In this document: positions 44,209-56,200 of the stretch, piece by piece
Position numbering within the stretch: position 1 is the first letter of the stretch
Layout of the letters: each line of letters opens with the position of its first letter
Source: Gyrodactylus bullatarudis
Taxonomy: Eukaryota; Platyhelminthes; Monogenea; Gyrodactylidea; Gyrodactylidae
DNA length: 64,000 bases
NCBI GenBank assembly: GCA_012064415.1
Contig: SSNU01000157.1
Span: 643,556 to 707,555, forward strand
Direction of reading: 5' to 3'
Position numbers and translations under genes: made by a program
Notes under the pieces: generated by a model
Told to the model about the DNA's origin: nothing
Seen by the model: the letters and a program-made list of their open reading frames with translations, nothing else
The model's database searches: none

Positions 44209-47200
44209 TTAACGTGATGCACTTGACAAAAGGCCAGCGGAGCACCCATTGAAAAAGTCGACACCGTTAAGGTAGATTAACCACCAGACATAAGGCAAGA
44301 AAAATTCATCAGGACTGCTCTCTTCGACGTATTTGAATTTGAGTTCTGGAGATCTGCGTAGATTCTGTGACTTTTCAAGATTCTCTACATTCTTTGAGAT
44401 TAAGCCCAGGACAGCCTCGGAGGACGTGGGATTACCATTGAGGTTTTTATCAATCTTGTACGAAAAATAATTCAAAATGGCATCCAAATTCTGGACAATA
44501 TCCTGGTAGGTGGAGATCCCACGAATTCTCGATATATTCGCCCTGTTATACAACAGCGAGTAGACAAGATCTGAGTTGGTTGGCAAGGAATGAATTAGCG
44601 TTGAATTCAAAATCTCCAACATCATTCGTAGGATTTCCTCGATTAATTCCAAATCTGATTTCTAAAGCAAAAAGAGGGATAATCAAAACTAAGCTAAATT
44701 ACAAATCTAGACTATCGTGATAAAACTTCAACATTCTCATGGATAGATAAAAGGTGTATCAAAGTTTTATGATTCATGACTACACAGAGGTGTCAACATT
44801 TATGACTTCTTCTCGTGGATCTATTTCGTCTATTTTTACTCTAGACTATGGACTGGTTGAGTTGCAATAATCTGAAGAAAAAAACTGCCCATCTTATCCC
44901 AATATAAAGATAGCTGGTATTATTTCTGCACAAAATTTATTGTCTTGGTACATTTTTTCTACTGTGAAGTACAATTTTTACTCAGAATTAATCTCTTAAA
45001 TTTTCTTCAAAGTGTACTATTTTCTTCTCGTGTTATGGCCATATTAGTTACAAAGAATGTCTCAAGTTGTCTGCCCTATACCCCCATCTGGCTTGGGAGA
45101 GTATCAAGCTCCCTTATTCCCTACAGCTCATACATTAAGCCAAATGAAATATCATAAATATTATAACACCAAAATCTGTTTCTCTTGACTACTAAATACT
45201 GATTTTGTAATAGATATAAATTTCTGTCCAAAAAAGGAAAACTTGCCATATTTTCATATTGATCAGTGAGCAGTTCCCTTTCAATAGGATCGTCACGAAC
45301 TTGTTCATTGTCTTTTTTACTGGACGACGTCTTCAAGGATCTTAGTTTTTCCTTGACCTCCCTCAGGGCATCGGCAGACTTACTTCGCTTCTTCATCATG
45401 ACATTGATCAGCCTGGTAAAGTAAACGAAAGTGGGGAATTAAAAACTGGTTTGTATCTCCTGTGTAGAGGGTTGGGGACTTACTCGAGGAATAATTTACA
45501 AGCACTCGGATGGATTCTCTTCATTCGACTTGATAGATTGGCCAGAGCCGCAAGGCAATTTATGTGCAGATACTTGTCCTGAATGTTGAGATTAGATTTA
45601 GAATGCCGAACTAAAGAAGTAGCATGCACACTTGTGGTTATATTTTATGTTTTTTTAATTCAAATTTGCCTTTCTCTACTACCATGTAATGTTTGTTGAT
45701 TACACTATTTCTAAGTTTCCTTATGAGTTCTTTCTAATTTAATTTTTGACCAATCAAATTAGAGAAGTGTACAAGAGTTTGATCCATAATTATAAGACAG
45801 CGATAAAATAAAGTTTAAAGTATAGAAATTGAATTTTTTTCATCTGAATCAATTCATCTTTTGCAAAAAAACACTTCTCAATTAAATGGAAATATTAGTA
45901 AGGTGAATAATATAGTTCTTTTAGTCAAAAGATGAATCTTTCAGATGTTTATAACTCTTTCTATTCTAATTGTTGACTCAGTTATCGAGGAAAGAAAGTT
46001 GATTTTTTAGTCGAGAAATTGGTGAATAGATTAAAAAGAGCTTATTTTTATCCAAGACCTACTTTAAGTTTGAAAAGGTGTCTTTGTATTGTCTTAAGGA
46101 GACACAAGTAGACAAGACTACCAAGGGATATGTCAGCTAGTGCCGCCGGGGAGTATGAAGCGCTTAGGTTTTGTTGCTTGTTATTCTCCAAATTGATGGA
46201 ACTGTTGTTGTTTTGAATTGAGCTGACAATTTCTTGTTGGGCTGTGGAGGATGTACTCAGGGGAGTGTGTTGTTGATCCTTATCATGGCCCGGAAGAAGC
46301 CAGGGTATTTTCTTTATAGGCTATAATTGGAAAAAATATTTATGCATTTGCACCAATAAAATCTAGGAACAGAAGACCTTGCTAATGAAATTAAAAAACG
46401 AGTCAAGGTACTTTCTCTAATCAAATGAATCATCAGTAAAGTCTGCTTAATAACAACTCAAATGATTTACATGGTACAGTTAGTTTTATAACGCCCCATA
46501 CACAAAATACTTTTTTTTAGTTTAATAGTTAATATGTATTATATAGCAAATAATTTATGATTAGATAGTTGAAAATTAAATTTTATATCACCGTTGAAAT
46601 TGATACTCGAAAGTTTGTTTCTAGCAAAGTTTAAAGATCTCAGATCAAAGGTTAAAAAGTCCAATTGGGATATTGATCAGCCTATATTGTAATTTAATAA
46701 CCATTGTTACTGTAAGAATCATAAATCAGACGATAATTGGTAGACCTTTCAAGTAGAGACAAGTCCATTACTGACTGTAAAATCTGAGTTTGTTCTCAAG
46801 TTATAAAAACAAGTTCAGAGAAAGGGGAAACAGAGAAGACGATTACCAACTAATAATCAGACAATAGATGTATTCCTCACAGTCCCAAGAATATGAGCAC
46901 ATTCAACCCTCATTGGTCAATCTTGGAAATCAGGCAACTGTTGTCTTCAAAAACAAGTTGATTAACAACAGATTTTATTGAATTCTAATTCGTATTGACT
47001 TTATGAGAAGAGTATCAGTATGTTAAAACAGGTCAATACGAAGCGGAAGACGGCCTAGAGACAAAAAATGAGCCTTGATAACTCTATGAAATGTATTAAA
47101 ATAGCTATGCAGATTATAAGCAACTTACAATGTCCTGGATAGACCGAGTGAATCTGTCATTCTCCGTTAAAATGAGTACAATTATCAGACTCATATAAAC

Positions 47201-50200
47201 AAGGTTTGAACAGTCGACTGAGGACTTGAAAAGAATTCCGAGAATTGGCATGAGCTACAAAAAAGGGGATTGATTAGCTATAAAAGGAATAAAATTGATC
47301 GAATTTAGCTTGTAGTTTGAAAAAAATTAAATCAATCATCAATTTAATTGGAATTGGCGCCCCCATTCTTCAATTAAGTTTTCTATTATAAAAATTCAAG
47401 TTTACACTTGAAAATGCTTCAACTTGATTGTATTTTCTCAATGAACGAAGATCATTTGATTGGCCAAAAAAGAGACAAGGAAAGGCCGCGTTGATGTCAA
47501 TTTGTTAACCAAAAATTAAATTCTTACCATTTTATAGAATGACCTAATTCGGAATCATTTCTAAAATTTATTGATTGCTATAATTTCTCTATGAATGAAT
47601 TTAGGTTTGTAGCTTTTGTTCATTTCTAAGGGGATTATCAGGTCATTTTCATTCCCTTCTACTTTATACTCTGCTATTCTAACTGACCAATCAGAATGGA
47701 AACATGAATCTTGTGAGTGTTATTTAGATGATGCTAGTTATATTCCACGTGCAGGATCGAGGACAGAGATATAATATTCAGTTACGTGTTATTTCTTCTC
47801 AGAATAATTGTCGAAATGTCTTGTACAATTTTAGGTATTTTAATTTTGGAATCAGGTTGATCAAAATCTTCTTCAATGCTAGTTAAATAGTTGTAGTTAT
47901 GGCTATGAATCAAAGCAAATTTTAAATGCAACAATGCATCTGTGTTTAAGAATTTTGACTTTGAAAAGATCCCACAGAAGTCGGAAATTATCTGAAGAAA
48001 TTATCTTGAATAAGAATGGAATTTGTAATCACAAAGGTATAGTAATTTTTTTGATCCAAAGGTTGAAGACTCTTGAGATGACGATTATATCCCATAACAT
48101 TGAAGAAGATAAAACTAATAAATCCAAGGAGTATTAATTCGGAATTAGTATGTTTTTGTGTCGAAGCGTGTCTACATCGGCCACCGTGGGTTGAACATTA
48201 TTTGACTCTCTAATGGGATTGACACTTAACCCTTCATGTCCCAAATTATTTTTTTCTCATCACACAAATGAGAAAATTTGCAATCTAACCAAAATAATTA
48301 CGCTGATTCTGAATCTGAATTCCTTTTTGTAAGCCGACTTATCATTTCAAAGATAATAGAGGTTAAAATAGGCATTTTTTGGCTCTAAAAACAGGTATCT
48401 TCTAAATTATAAGAAATATCGAGCAGGCGATTGTGTAATTTAAATGTAAGTAACTAAGGTGTGCTTACCTTATCAGTGAAAATCTATCTTTATGAATTAT
48501 ACATATTTTTGTAGCTTGATAAATTTCCTTTCTAATGAAGGATGGAAAATTATTTCAAGGATCTTTCCATTGAAATTATCGCTCGAGAAAGAGTTGTGTT
48601 CCACTGGTGGAACAATGAGATATGAAGGGTAAAATTCATATGGATATAATAATTACTAACTAGTAGTAGTAAGTTTTGGTTACTTGAGGACTTTTCTTGA
48701 TTATTAATGGCACGATATTACTCTTGCATACAGAATTCTAGTTCAACTTTTAACTTGAGGTTCAAAATAATCTGAGATCAAGGGGGAAATTGCATAATCC
48801 TTATTGGCTATTACTTTTTTATAACAGTTGAGAAAATTTTTTGATTTTAACACCAAGAAAACTGATAATCAGAAATATAGGTTAAAGCAATCAGAATATG
48901 GGATGTTGATCGACTGAATAGGGGAATACTCACTATTTTTTCGTAGTTCTTTTCGTCTTGAAGGAGTAAATTCCTAAAGTGACCATTTCTATGGACCAGC
49001 AGGTACAATATCAAGAGAGAGCTATCAAGACGCGTAGATTCCTGAAGAGCTCTGAGTAATTCATCGAAATCGTAGGTTGTCTCCAGATTGTCTTGGCTCA
49101 TTTGAATGTCGGGATCAACGTCTGAATTAATGAATAAATTTATCATTCATAGGCGAACTACTCAGTAGTATATACATGATTGAATAGACTATTTAAAACG
49201 TACTCTTTGATTTCAATGCAAAAAAGGCTTCTCTGTACGGATTTCGCATGAGATTTCTCTGATTTTTATCGTCCTTCTTAGAAGGTATGGCCACTGAGGC
49301 TTGTGTTATCAACAAAAGGAGTAAATGAGACGCTTGTTTAGCCAGGACATTGCATCCATACGAGGCGTAGGTGCTAACATCAATGGGAGCCTGATTAATT
49401 GATTCCGGGCGTAGGTCCATAAGGCTAAACATGCCAGGTGTTGAATTGGTCTTGGAAGATCCATTCGATTTGCCTCCAACATAACCAAGGGTCACAATAG
49501 ACAAGAGACCACCTTTTAATTGAAAAAAAACATGCATTGATTAAAAATAGGCCTAGTGTAACTCAAGAGTTGTATATTCAGAAAGAGACCTCACGCAAAA
49601 GATTTCCTGAAAAATCAGATTTAAAATTTCCCAACAAGTTAACGATCAAGTTTTTAATTAATTTGATCTTCTTATCCACATAGCTGATAATTAAATAAAA
49701 ACTCACTAGCAAGATAGGAAGCAGCATTCCAGATAATACCATTTTGATTTGTTATGAGTGTTGGCGGCGGCTTCATATTCGCTGCAAAAATGTTTAATAA
49801 TTTACTGACAATCTTATTTGCCAGGTTGACACTAGAAGAAATATTAGAACAAAAAGACAAGTTACGATTTTCCCCAAAAGACATATTGATACATGGCTGG
49901 CATCTCAGCGGATAATGGCTGGCATAATTGACTTGACATCATAATGATCAGAGTTGAAATACATTCCATATGAAAAGTATATGTGGCCTGGTTGACTGGC
50001 ATTTCGACGAGGAGTGAAAATAACAGGTAGAACATGTAATCGGATAATGGGGCAGACTTGGTGGCATAACTTGTCTGTTGGATGAAATGTTTCATGACAT
50101 CCTTTTCTGAGTAGTTTTGTATCAAGAATTTAACACAGCATCGGAAAATGAACAAGTTTTTCGTAGTCTTTTTCAGCATGACAGAGTTCCTATAATTCTA

Positions 50201-50550
50201 TTAGACAAATGAAAACATACGGTTCCTGGTTATTTTGAAGTTCTCCCTGGATAAATGTGGCGTCTTTAATGAAAATTTTAATCAGAGTGTAAAAGTTTTG
50301 GGATTTCAGGTTATTCTTGACCAAATCCATAATGAGGGGATAAATGGACTCGTAAAAATGCTTATCATTATCTCTAAAAAGGGGGAAGATCGTGTAAAAG
50401 AAAACTGTACCTATGAAGCGGTGGAACGTAGTTGAAGGAAAACAGTTCAGACCAGAATTCTGAGTCTTCTTCAATGCTAATCTGGCCGGAAAATGAGGTA
50501 ACGACTTTATTATTTCTTACGTCGGAGAGACAACTCTGATTATGGCCCAT
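44209..50550 (-). CDS. DYM: Dymeclin (Golgi-associated)
   Basis: This peripheral membrane protein is needed for Golgi organisation and secretory traffic. Eleven exons stay in frame: 50411-50550, 50221-50373, 49866-50189, 49707-49831, 49204-49512, 48934-49121, 47129-47254, 46063-46320, 45484-45578, 45247-45412 and 44209-44661, about 778 residues (human 669). It begins MGHNQSC, a good N-myristoylation context as in the family. Landmarks include LFIFRCC, LLILYLLVHRN, LMPILGILF, MSLIIVLILTENDRFTRSI, ADISLGSLVYL, DKYLHINCLAALANLS, EEILRMMLEILNSTL and the end ELKFKYVEESSPDEFFLPYV. The excess length comes from Gln/Asn/Ser-rich and Lys/Ser-rich inserts in exons 8 and 10. Introns of 37, 31 and 34 nt sit at the 5' end, long ones further down. 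The last intron seems to use a GC donor (GCAAGT at 45246). Confidence 0.94.
44662..47128 (-). other. Dymeclin introns between the last five exons
   Basis: Introns of 585, 484 and 808 nt lie at 44662-45246, 45579-46062 and 46321-47128. They are AT-rich, with no gene, RNA or clear repeat seen. Confidence 0.5.
47255..48933 (-). other. 1.7-kb dymeclin intron
   Basis: It contains only short, unrecognised open frames (for example 47934-48137 on the plus strand). No transposon ends were identified. Confidence 0.5.
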
Positions 50551-50649
50551 GTTTCTTCTATTATATGTATTACAAATCTATGACATTAAATGATATCAAA
50601 TTTTGTATTTAATTTAACAAATTCATAGTAAAAAACTGGAATTTTTCTT

Positions 50650-53138
50650 CTAAGTTGATTTGAGGTACGTTAGTACGTCAAAGGCGGCATCTTGAACTTT
50701 TTCAGGGAAATTATAGGTAGTGTTAGTCAGTTTGTTGATGGCATCAATTAAACGTTCTTTTCGCATTGCTCTGGATTTATCTGAATCGATGCCAACCAAG
50801 AGGGATGCTTCGATAATGTTTTTGTACACTTTTTCACCTTTTCTTTTCTTGTAACTGAATACACTGGCAGCAGTTATGAGAATTCTAAACAGAAACTCAT
50901 GATGAATGGCAGCAGATTCAATATCTTTAAACTCTAATAATAAGTTTAGTGAATAGATCGAAAATTTTCCAACATTCTCCAAAATCTCATCTCTATTCAC
51001 CACGTCATCGCCGTGTTTCATCAGATATAGACACACATTATGAAAGTAGGTAGCCAAAGAAACCTGGATCATTTTGTTCTTGCCGAGTGGAATGGCCTTG
51101 GAAGTGAGGACTTGTTCCATCTTAATTCTGAAATCATTCAGACAAAATAGTTTAACACGATCATTGAGACTAGCTCCGTGGGCTAAAGCATTTGAAATAA
51201 TGTTAATGGTTAGACGCGTATTCAGGATAGACTCCTTGTTTTCAGGATTGATTATGTCAAGGGAAATTTTGAAGAGCTTGAGGAGAAACTCTTCCTCGAA
51301 TAAAATTGGCAATGCTTCCTTGAAGGTGGCCGAGTACCGGAGAAAATCTAGGACTGGTACTAGTTCCCCGAGATCCCAGCCATTGTCAAAAGTGGCCTGA
51401 AGAGTTTTTATGATTTCTTGTAGTTTGGCAGAGTTAACCGTCTCAGGTTGTTTATCATCAAACTTTCTTATGTCCCCGAGAATTTCTCCTGGTATTTGAA
51501 AGTTTGCATTCTTTTTTGAATTGAACTCAGATAATTTACCTTAAAATTATAAAGAATAAGGATTTTGATGGAAGCAAAGTAAAATAAGGGGCTTACTCAA
51601 AAGATTATCAAATTTTATATCAGACATTGAAATGAATATTGAGATGGGGACATAGGAGATACGTTCCCTAGGCATGGAGCCATCACCAGTGTAGGGATCA
51701 AAGTTTCCAGAACCAGTATACCCTTGGGGATGGGCGTTTAGTCCGGCATTTTCACAAATGAACTTGGCTACAGTATCCAGGTGATCTTGTGGAAGATTAT
51801 TGTTGTTAATAAAGTTCTGGGCGACAGTATATGGGTCTTCAGATTTGTTGAATGGTAATTTCAACATTGGCATTGATGGGTCTGTCTCGATGCTAAAGAC
51901 AAAGTCATACTCTTGTCCATTGTAAAATGTCTTTTTCGTATTCTCATCAGTACCGACAACATCACCGACCTTATTCCATTGATTTTCCACAGAGCTCCAC
52001 TGGAAGCAAAATAAATTATCTCCATCTTTTACGACCATCAGTTGACCTTCACTCTTGCCGGGTACTGTGAGAGCTTCCACACCAAAGTAATCCTTATTTT
52101 GAGTCAACTGAGAACCTTCAGATGTTTTAGCATTTATCTTGTTGCTAGCAATTTCATTAGAGTAGGCCTCCATTAATTCATGGGAAGCTTGACGATCGGG
52201 ATTAGTAGTGAAAACACGAATTTTCAAATCAGATCCACCAATGACGACATCTCCATTCGGCATAAAATCGACACACCATACACTAATGGAGGGAACAGAA
52301 ATAACTTGATAACACTCTGGGATGGATAAGTTACTCAAATTCCAGAGACGAACAGATCTATCCTCACCAACAGATGCTAGAATTTTTCTACTTGCATCAT
52401 ATGAAAGACAATAAATGAAATTGGTGTGAGAGTAGCCTTCAGAGACTAGTGAAGCATTGTTGACATTCCAAACTTTGATTGCAGCATCATTACCACAGGA
52501 GGCAATGTGAGAATCATCAATTTTCACAAGAGATCGAATGCAATCGGTATGTCCTTCCATAACACTCGATGGAGTTGGATTAGTATTATTCTTCAAATTA
52601 ATCACCCAAGAGAAAATCTTTTTATCAGCACCGGCACTGCACATTCGTAGAGTGTCATTATCGTGAGATAACACTGCAATTGACCAGACAGGGCCACTAT
52701 GTGCTCTGAGAATATGAGAACATTTCATGTCTATCCAAATACGTATAGTATGATCCCAGCTACAGCTAATGATGGTGTTTGCATTAACATAGCGGACAGC
52801 ACAAACATTATCTGTATGTCCTTCCAGGACTCCGAGAATATTTTGAGAGTCTGTATCATATGAAAAGATTTGCTTATCATTAGACCCGCTAATCAACTGA
52901 CTGTTGCTAGTAAAATCCAATGAGGTTACATAATTTTGATGATAAGTCAGAGTATTAGAGTTTTGGAATAAATTTGGCCTGAAATTAGTATTATAATAAC
53001 ATACGCAACTCTCAGCCATATTTTTATTGATTTATCTCTCGAGGCAGATATTATCAAATCATCATTAGGACATTTGATGGCTCTAACGTCACCGGAATGA
53101 CCTTCTAATGTGCAACTATACTTGAAGTTTACCGCCAT
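50650..53138 (-). CDS. PLAA: Phospholipase A2-activating protein (Ufd3/Doa1 homolog)
   Basis: This ubiquitin-binding p97/VCP cofactor acts in ubiquitin turnover and endolysosomal sorting. Exons 53005-53138, 51597-52978 and 50650-51539 give 801 residues (human 795). The start MAVNFKYSCTLEGHSGDVRA opens a seven-bladed WD40 propeller (residues 1 to about 300; blades such as VLEGHTDNVCAV, SWDHTIRIW, VGEDRSVRLWN). A PFU domain follows (EGQLMVVKDG, DFVFSIE, LPFNKSEDPYTVAQNF). After a short linker that keeps one GNFDPYTG repeat comes the C-terminal PUL armadillo domain. Intron 1 (52979-53004) is 26 nt with an ACTAAT branch-like motif 5 nt before the acceptor; intron 2 is 57 nt. It starts head to head with OXCT1, and its stop lies 99 bp upstream of dymeclin's start on the same strand. 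Confidence 0.95.
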
Positions 53139-53234
53139 AACAGTTAAATAATCCAACTATAAAAACAATCAAATTTTGTGATAAGAATTATATAATTTAC
53201 TGATTGTTTAGATTTCTGGAGCAACTTTTTTGAG
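53139..53234. promoter_or_regulatory. Divergent promoter region, PLAA/OXCT1
   Basis: Just 96 bp lie between the two ATG codons, the tightest of the five head-to-head pairs. Confidence 0.55.
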
Positions 53235-56200
53235 ATGTTTATCTTGAATTCGCTTTCAAGGGCTATCAATCGAAAGACTTCTCGATTTTTATCCTCTAAA
53301 CCAATTTACACCGATGCTGAAAAAGCTGTTGAAGGAATTAAAGATGGTTCAACATTACTTGTAGGAGGTTTCGGATTATGTGGCATACCTGAAAATCTTA
53401 TTCATGGTTTAATGAAGAGAAATGTAAAGAATCTAGTTGTTGCCAGTAATAATGCTGGAGTTGATGATTTTGGTCTTGGCCTGCTCCTTAAAAATAAAAA
53501 TGTGAAAAGAATGATTTCATCTTATGTTGGTGAGAATGCTGAATTCGAGAGACAATACCTCTCTGGAGACCTTGAATTAGAATTTTGTCCGCAAGGAACC
53601 CTAGCAGAAAAGATTAGAGCTGGTGGTGCTGGTATTCCAGCATTTTTCACTCGTACAGGATTCGGTACAATGGTACATCAAGGCGGTGTTCCCATAAAAT
53701 ATGACGCCAAAACCAAGGAACCTACTCAAATTAGTAAGGCAAAAGAATCCAAAAGTTTCAACGGAATTGAATATGTCATGGAAGAATCTATTGTTGGAGA
53801 TTTTGCCCTCATAAAAGCCTGGAAAGCTGACAAGAGTGGAAATGTCATTTTCAAGTGAGTACCAGTGTTTATTTTTATGCTTGCTGTGACAAATAAATTA
53901 GAAAAAATTTGGTGTAAAGTACTCTACAGTCTTAAAAGACGTAATACATGCACTCAAGAAAGCTGCTTTCTTTAGAGTAGATTTTCTCTATCCTTCTTAA
54001 ATTGATTATTATTAGAAAGACGGCGAGAAATTTTAATGAAACTATGGCCAAAGCAGCCAAGGAAACGATAGTTGAGGTTGAGGAAATTGTGGAAACTGGA
54101 ACATTTGACCCAGACCAAGTCCATTTACCTGGGATCTATGTTGACAAGATTCTTCATCAGGTTTCCTTTGAGAAAAGAATTGAAAGGAAAATATTCGACT
54201 CTTCCTCGGCTCCGGAAAAGGTCTACTCAGATCCAAGGAAAGCTCAAAGGTGATTTAAAAAAGTATTTTTTTTACACAATAATCTAGATATCATGTAACT
54301 AGTGGTATAGCATTTAATATCTTTTTTATCTTGACTACTTTTAAGTAAAAAAGAAAAGTATATTATAACTATTGATGAGCGTAAAACTTTAAGTGCCAAA
54401 AATCGGGAAACAATTGCCAACCGGGCTGCATTAGAATTCAAAGACGGTGATTATAGTAATCTGGGCATTGGAATTCCGACAATGATTGCCAGCCGTCTGC
54501 CAAAAGGAATCAATGTCCTATTCCAGAGTGAAAATGGAATCTTGGGAATGGGTCCCTATCCAAAGGATGAATCGGAAATTGACCCGGATCTCATAAATGC
54601 TGGCAAGGAGACTATCAAGGCCATAGAAGGAGCTTCTTGCTTTTCGTCTGACGACAGTTTCGCCATGATTAGAGGGTTAGTCTTGTATCAAGCCTCATTT
54701 TACAAGCTTTGTTTTTGAAAATCCAAAAGTTTGTCCTAAATCATGAGATTATGAAAACTAAAACTGTCATTCTATTACATCTCATAAAGCTAGGTCAGCT
54801 AACCATTGGGTAAAAGAGTTGTAAAGTACAGTCAGTTGCGAAAATCATTGGCCCTCCTTATTAGAAAGAAACTGTCATGAGATTTTTGATATACTTTTGG
54901 TCTATGCAGGTTCGATTCCTACCAAAATACATTGAATAACATGTTGATGATTCTCAAACTTTCAGAGTTATCTATGTAGTAGACTTTCAATCAAGTAGGT
55001 CTCAATAAATGAAAAACTTATTTCTATTCCTAATGTATGTACAATGTATTTATCAATTTAAGACAAAATTAATCAACTTTTAGATTCTCTTCTCTGCAGG
55101 TAATGTGTAAACAAAATCAAAATTGTAATCTGATGATCAATGTAAAAATTATCAGCCTTCCTTTCATATTAAATAATAAAGATTCAAGCTTAATTCTACC
55201 TAATTAGTCTACATCTACACATGTTATTCTTTTTATTATTGCTCTCTTCAATTTATATAGGGGTCACATTGACATAACTGTCCTTGGCGGAATGGAAGTA
55301 TCTCAGAATGGAGACTTGGCCAACTGGATAATACCCGTGAGTTCCTAAATTTTCCGATTCTTGCAATGAAAGGAATATCTAAAGCTTAAAGAGTTAATCG
55401 GAAGCTGAAATTCCATGATATTATTATTTATTTTCAAACAAATTTTCGATCAATAAGGTAAGATTAACGAGGGTGAAGATTTTGAATAATGATCACTGAT
55501 TACAGATTTAAGATCACCCAAGACTGTTAGATGTCATGGAGTGAACACTTTTTCTTTAGAATATGTCTTCATAAGAAGAATTTCTGCGACTAACAAGGCT
55601 GAAAAGCCAGCGGGGTAATGAGCCAAGTGTATATGGATTTTAGGAACCTGTATATTGAATTTTTTTTCCAGCTCAATACTACTTCCATATGTAATGCTTG
55701 GGGTAAGAAAAGTAGAATGAGGTTCATAACCAAGTAGTTATTCAGGGAGCTGTTCGGCATAGATTGACTACAGAAGAGAAGGGTGTAGTATTAAGATTAG
55801 AACTAAAACAAATCTTTTTCTACAGATAGACCCATACAAGTCAGAAGACAACCTATTAGTCAGGTAGAAAGCGAACAACGTTATACTCAAATTATGAGGT
55901 TCTTCTGGTCCTAAGATGAGGCAAATGAATATTTATTTTTATTGTTGATTAGGCTAGGTGTGTGTTATACCGATTCCACAAATCTCTGATTAATTTGAGG
56001 AAATGATAATTTTACTTGAATATGACGAATAATAATAAATTAATTCATTATTCATTACATATAGGGTAAGATGGTCAAAGGTATGGGTGGCGCCATGGAC
56101 CTTGTGTCAGCCATGTCAACCAAAGTTATCGTAACCATGGAGCATTGTAATCCTGTGAGGAAAACTGTGATAAAATACCTTTACAAATAATAATAAGCCT

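Noticed and set aside
50551..50649. PLAA-dymeclin as an operon (99 bp, same strand)
   Set aside because: No clear pyrimidine-rich trans-splice acceptor precedes the dymeclin ATG, and the spacing alone also fits separate promoters.
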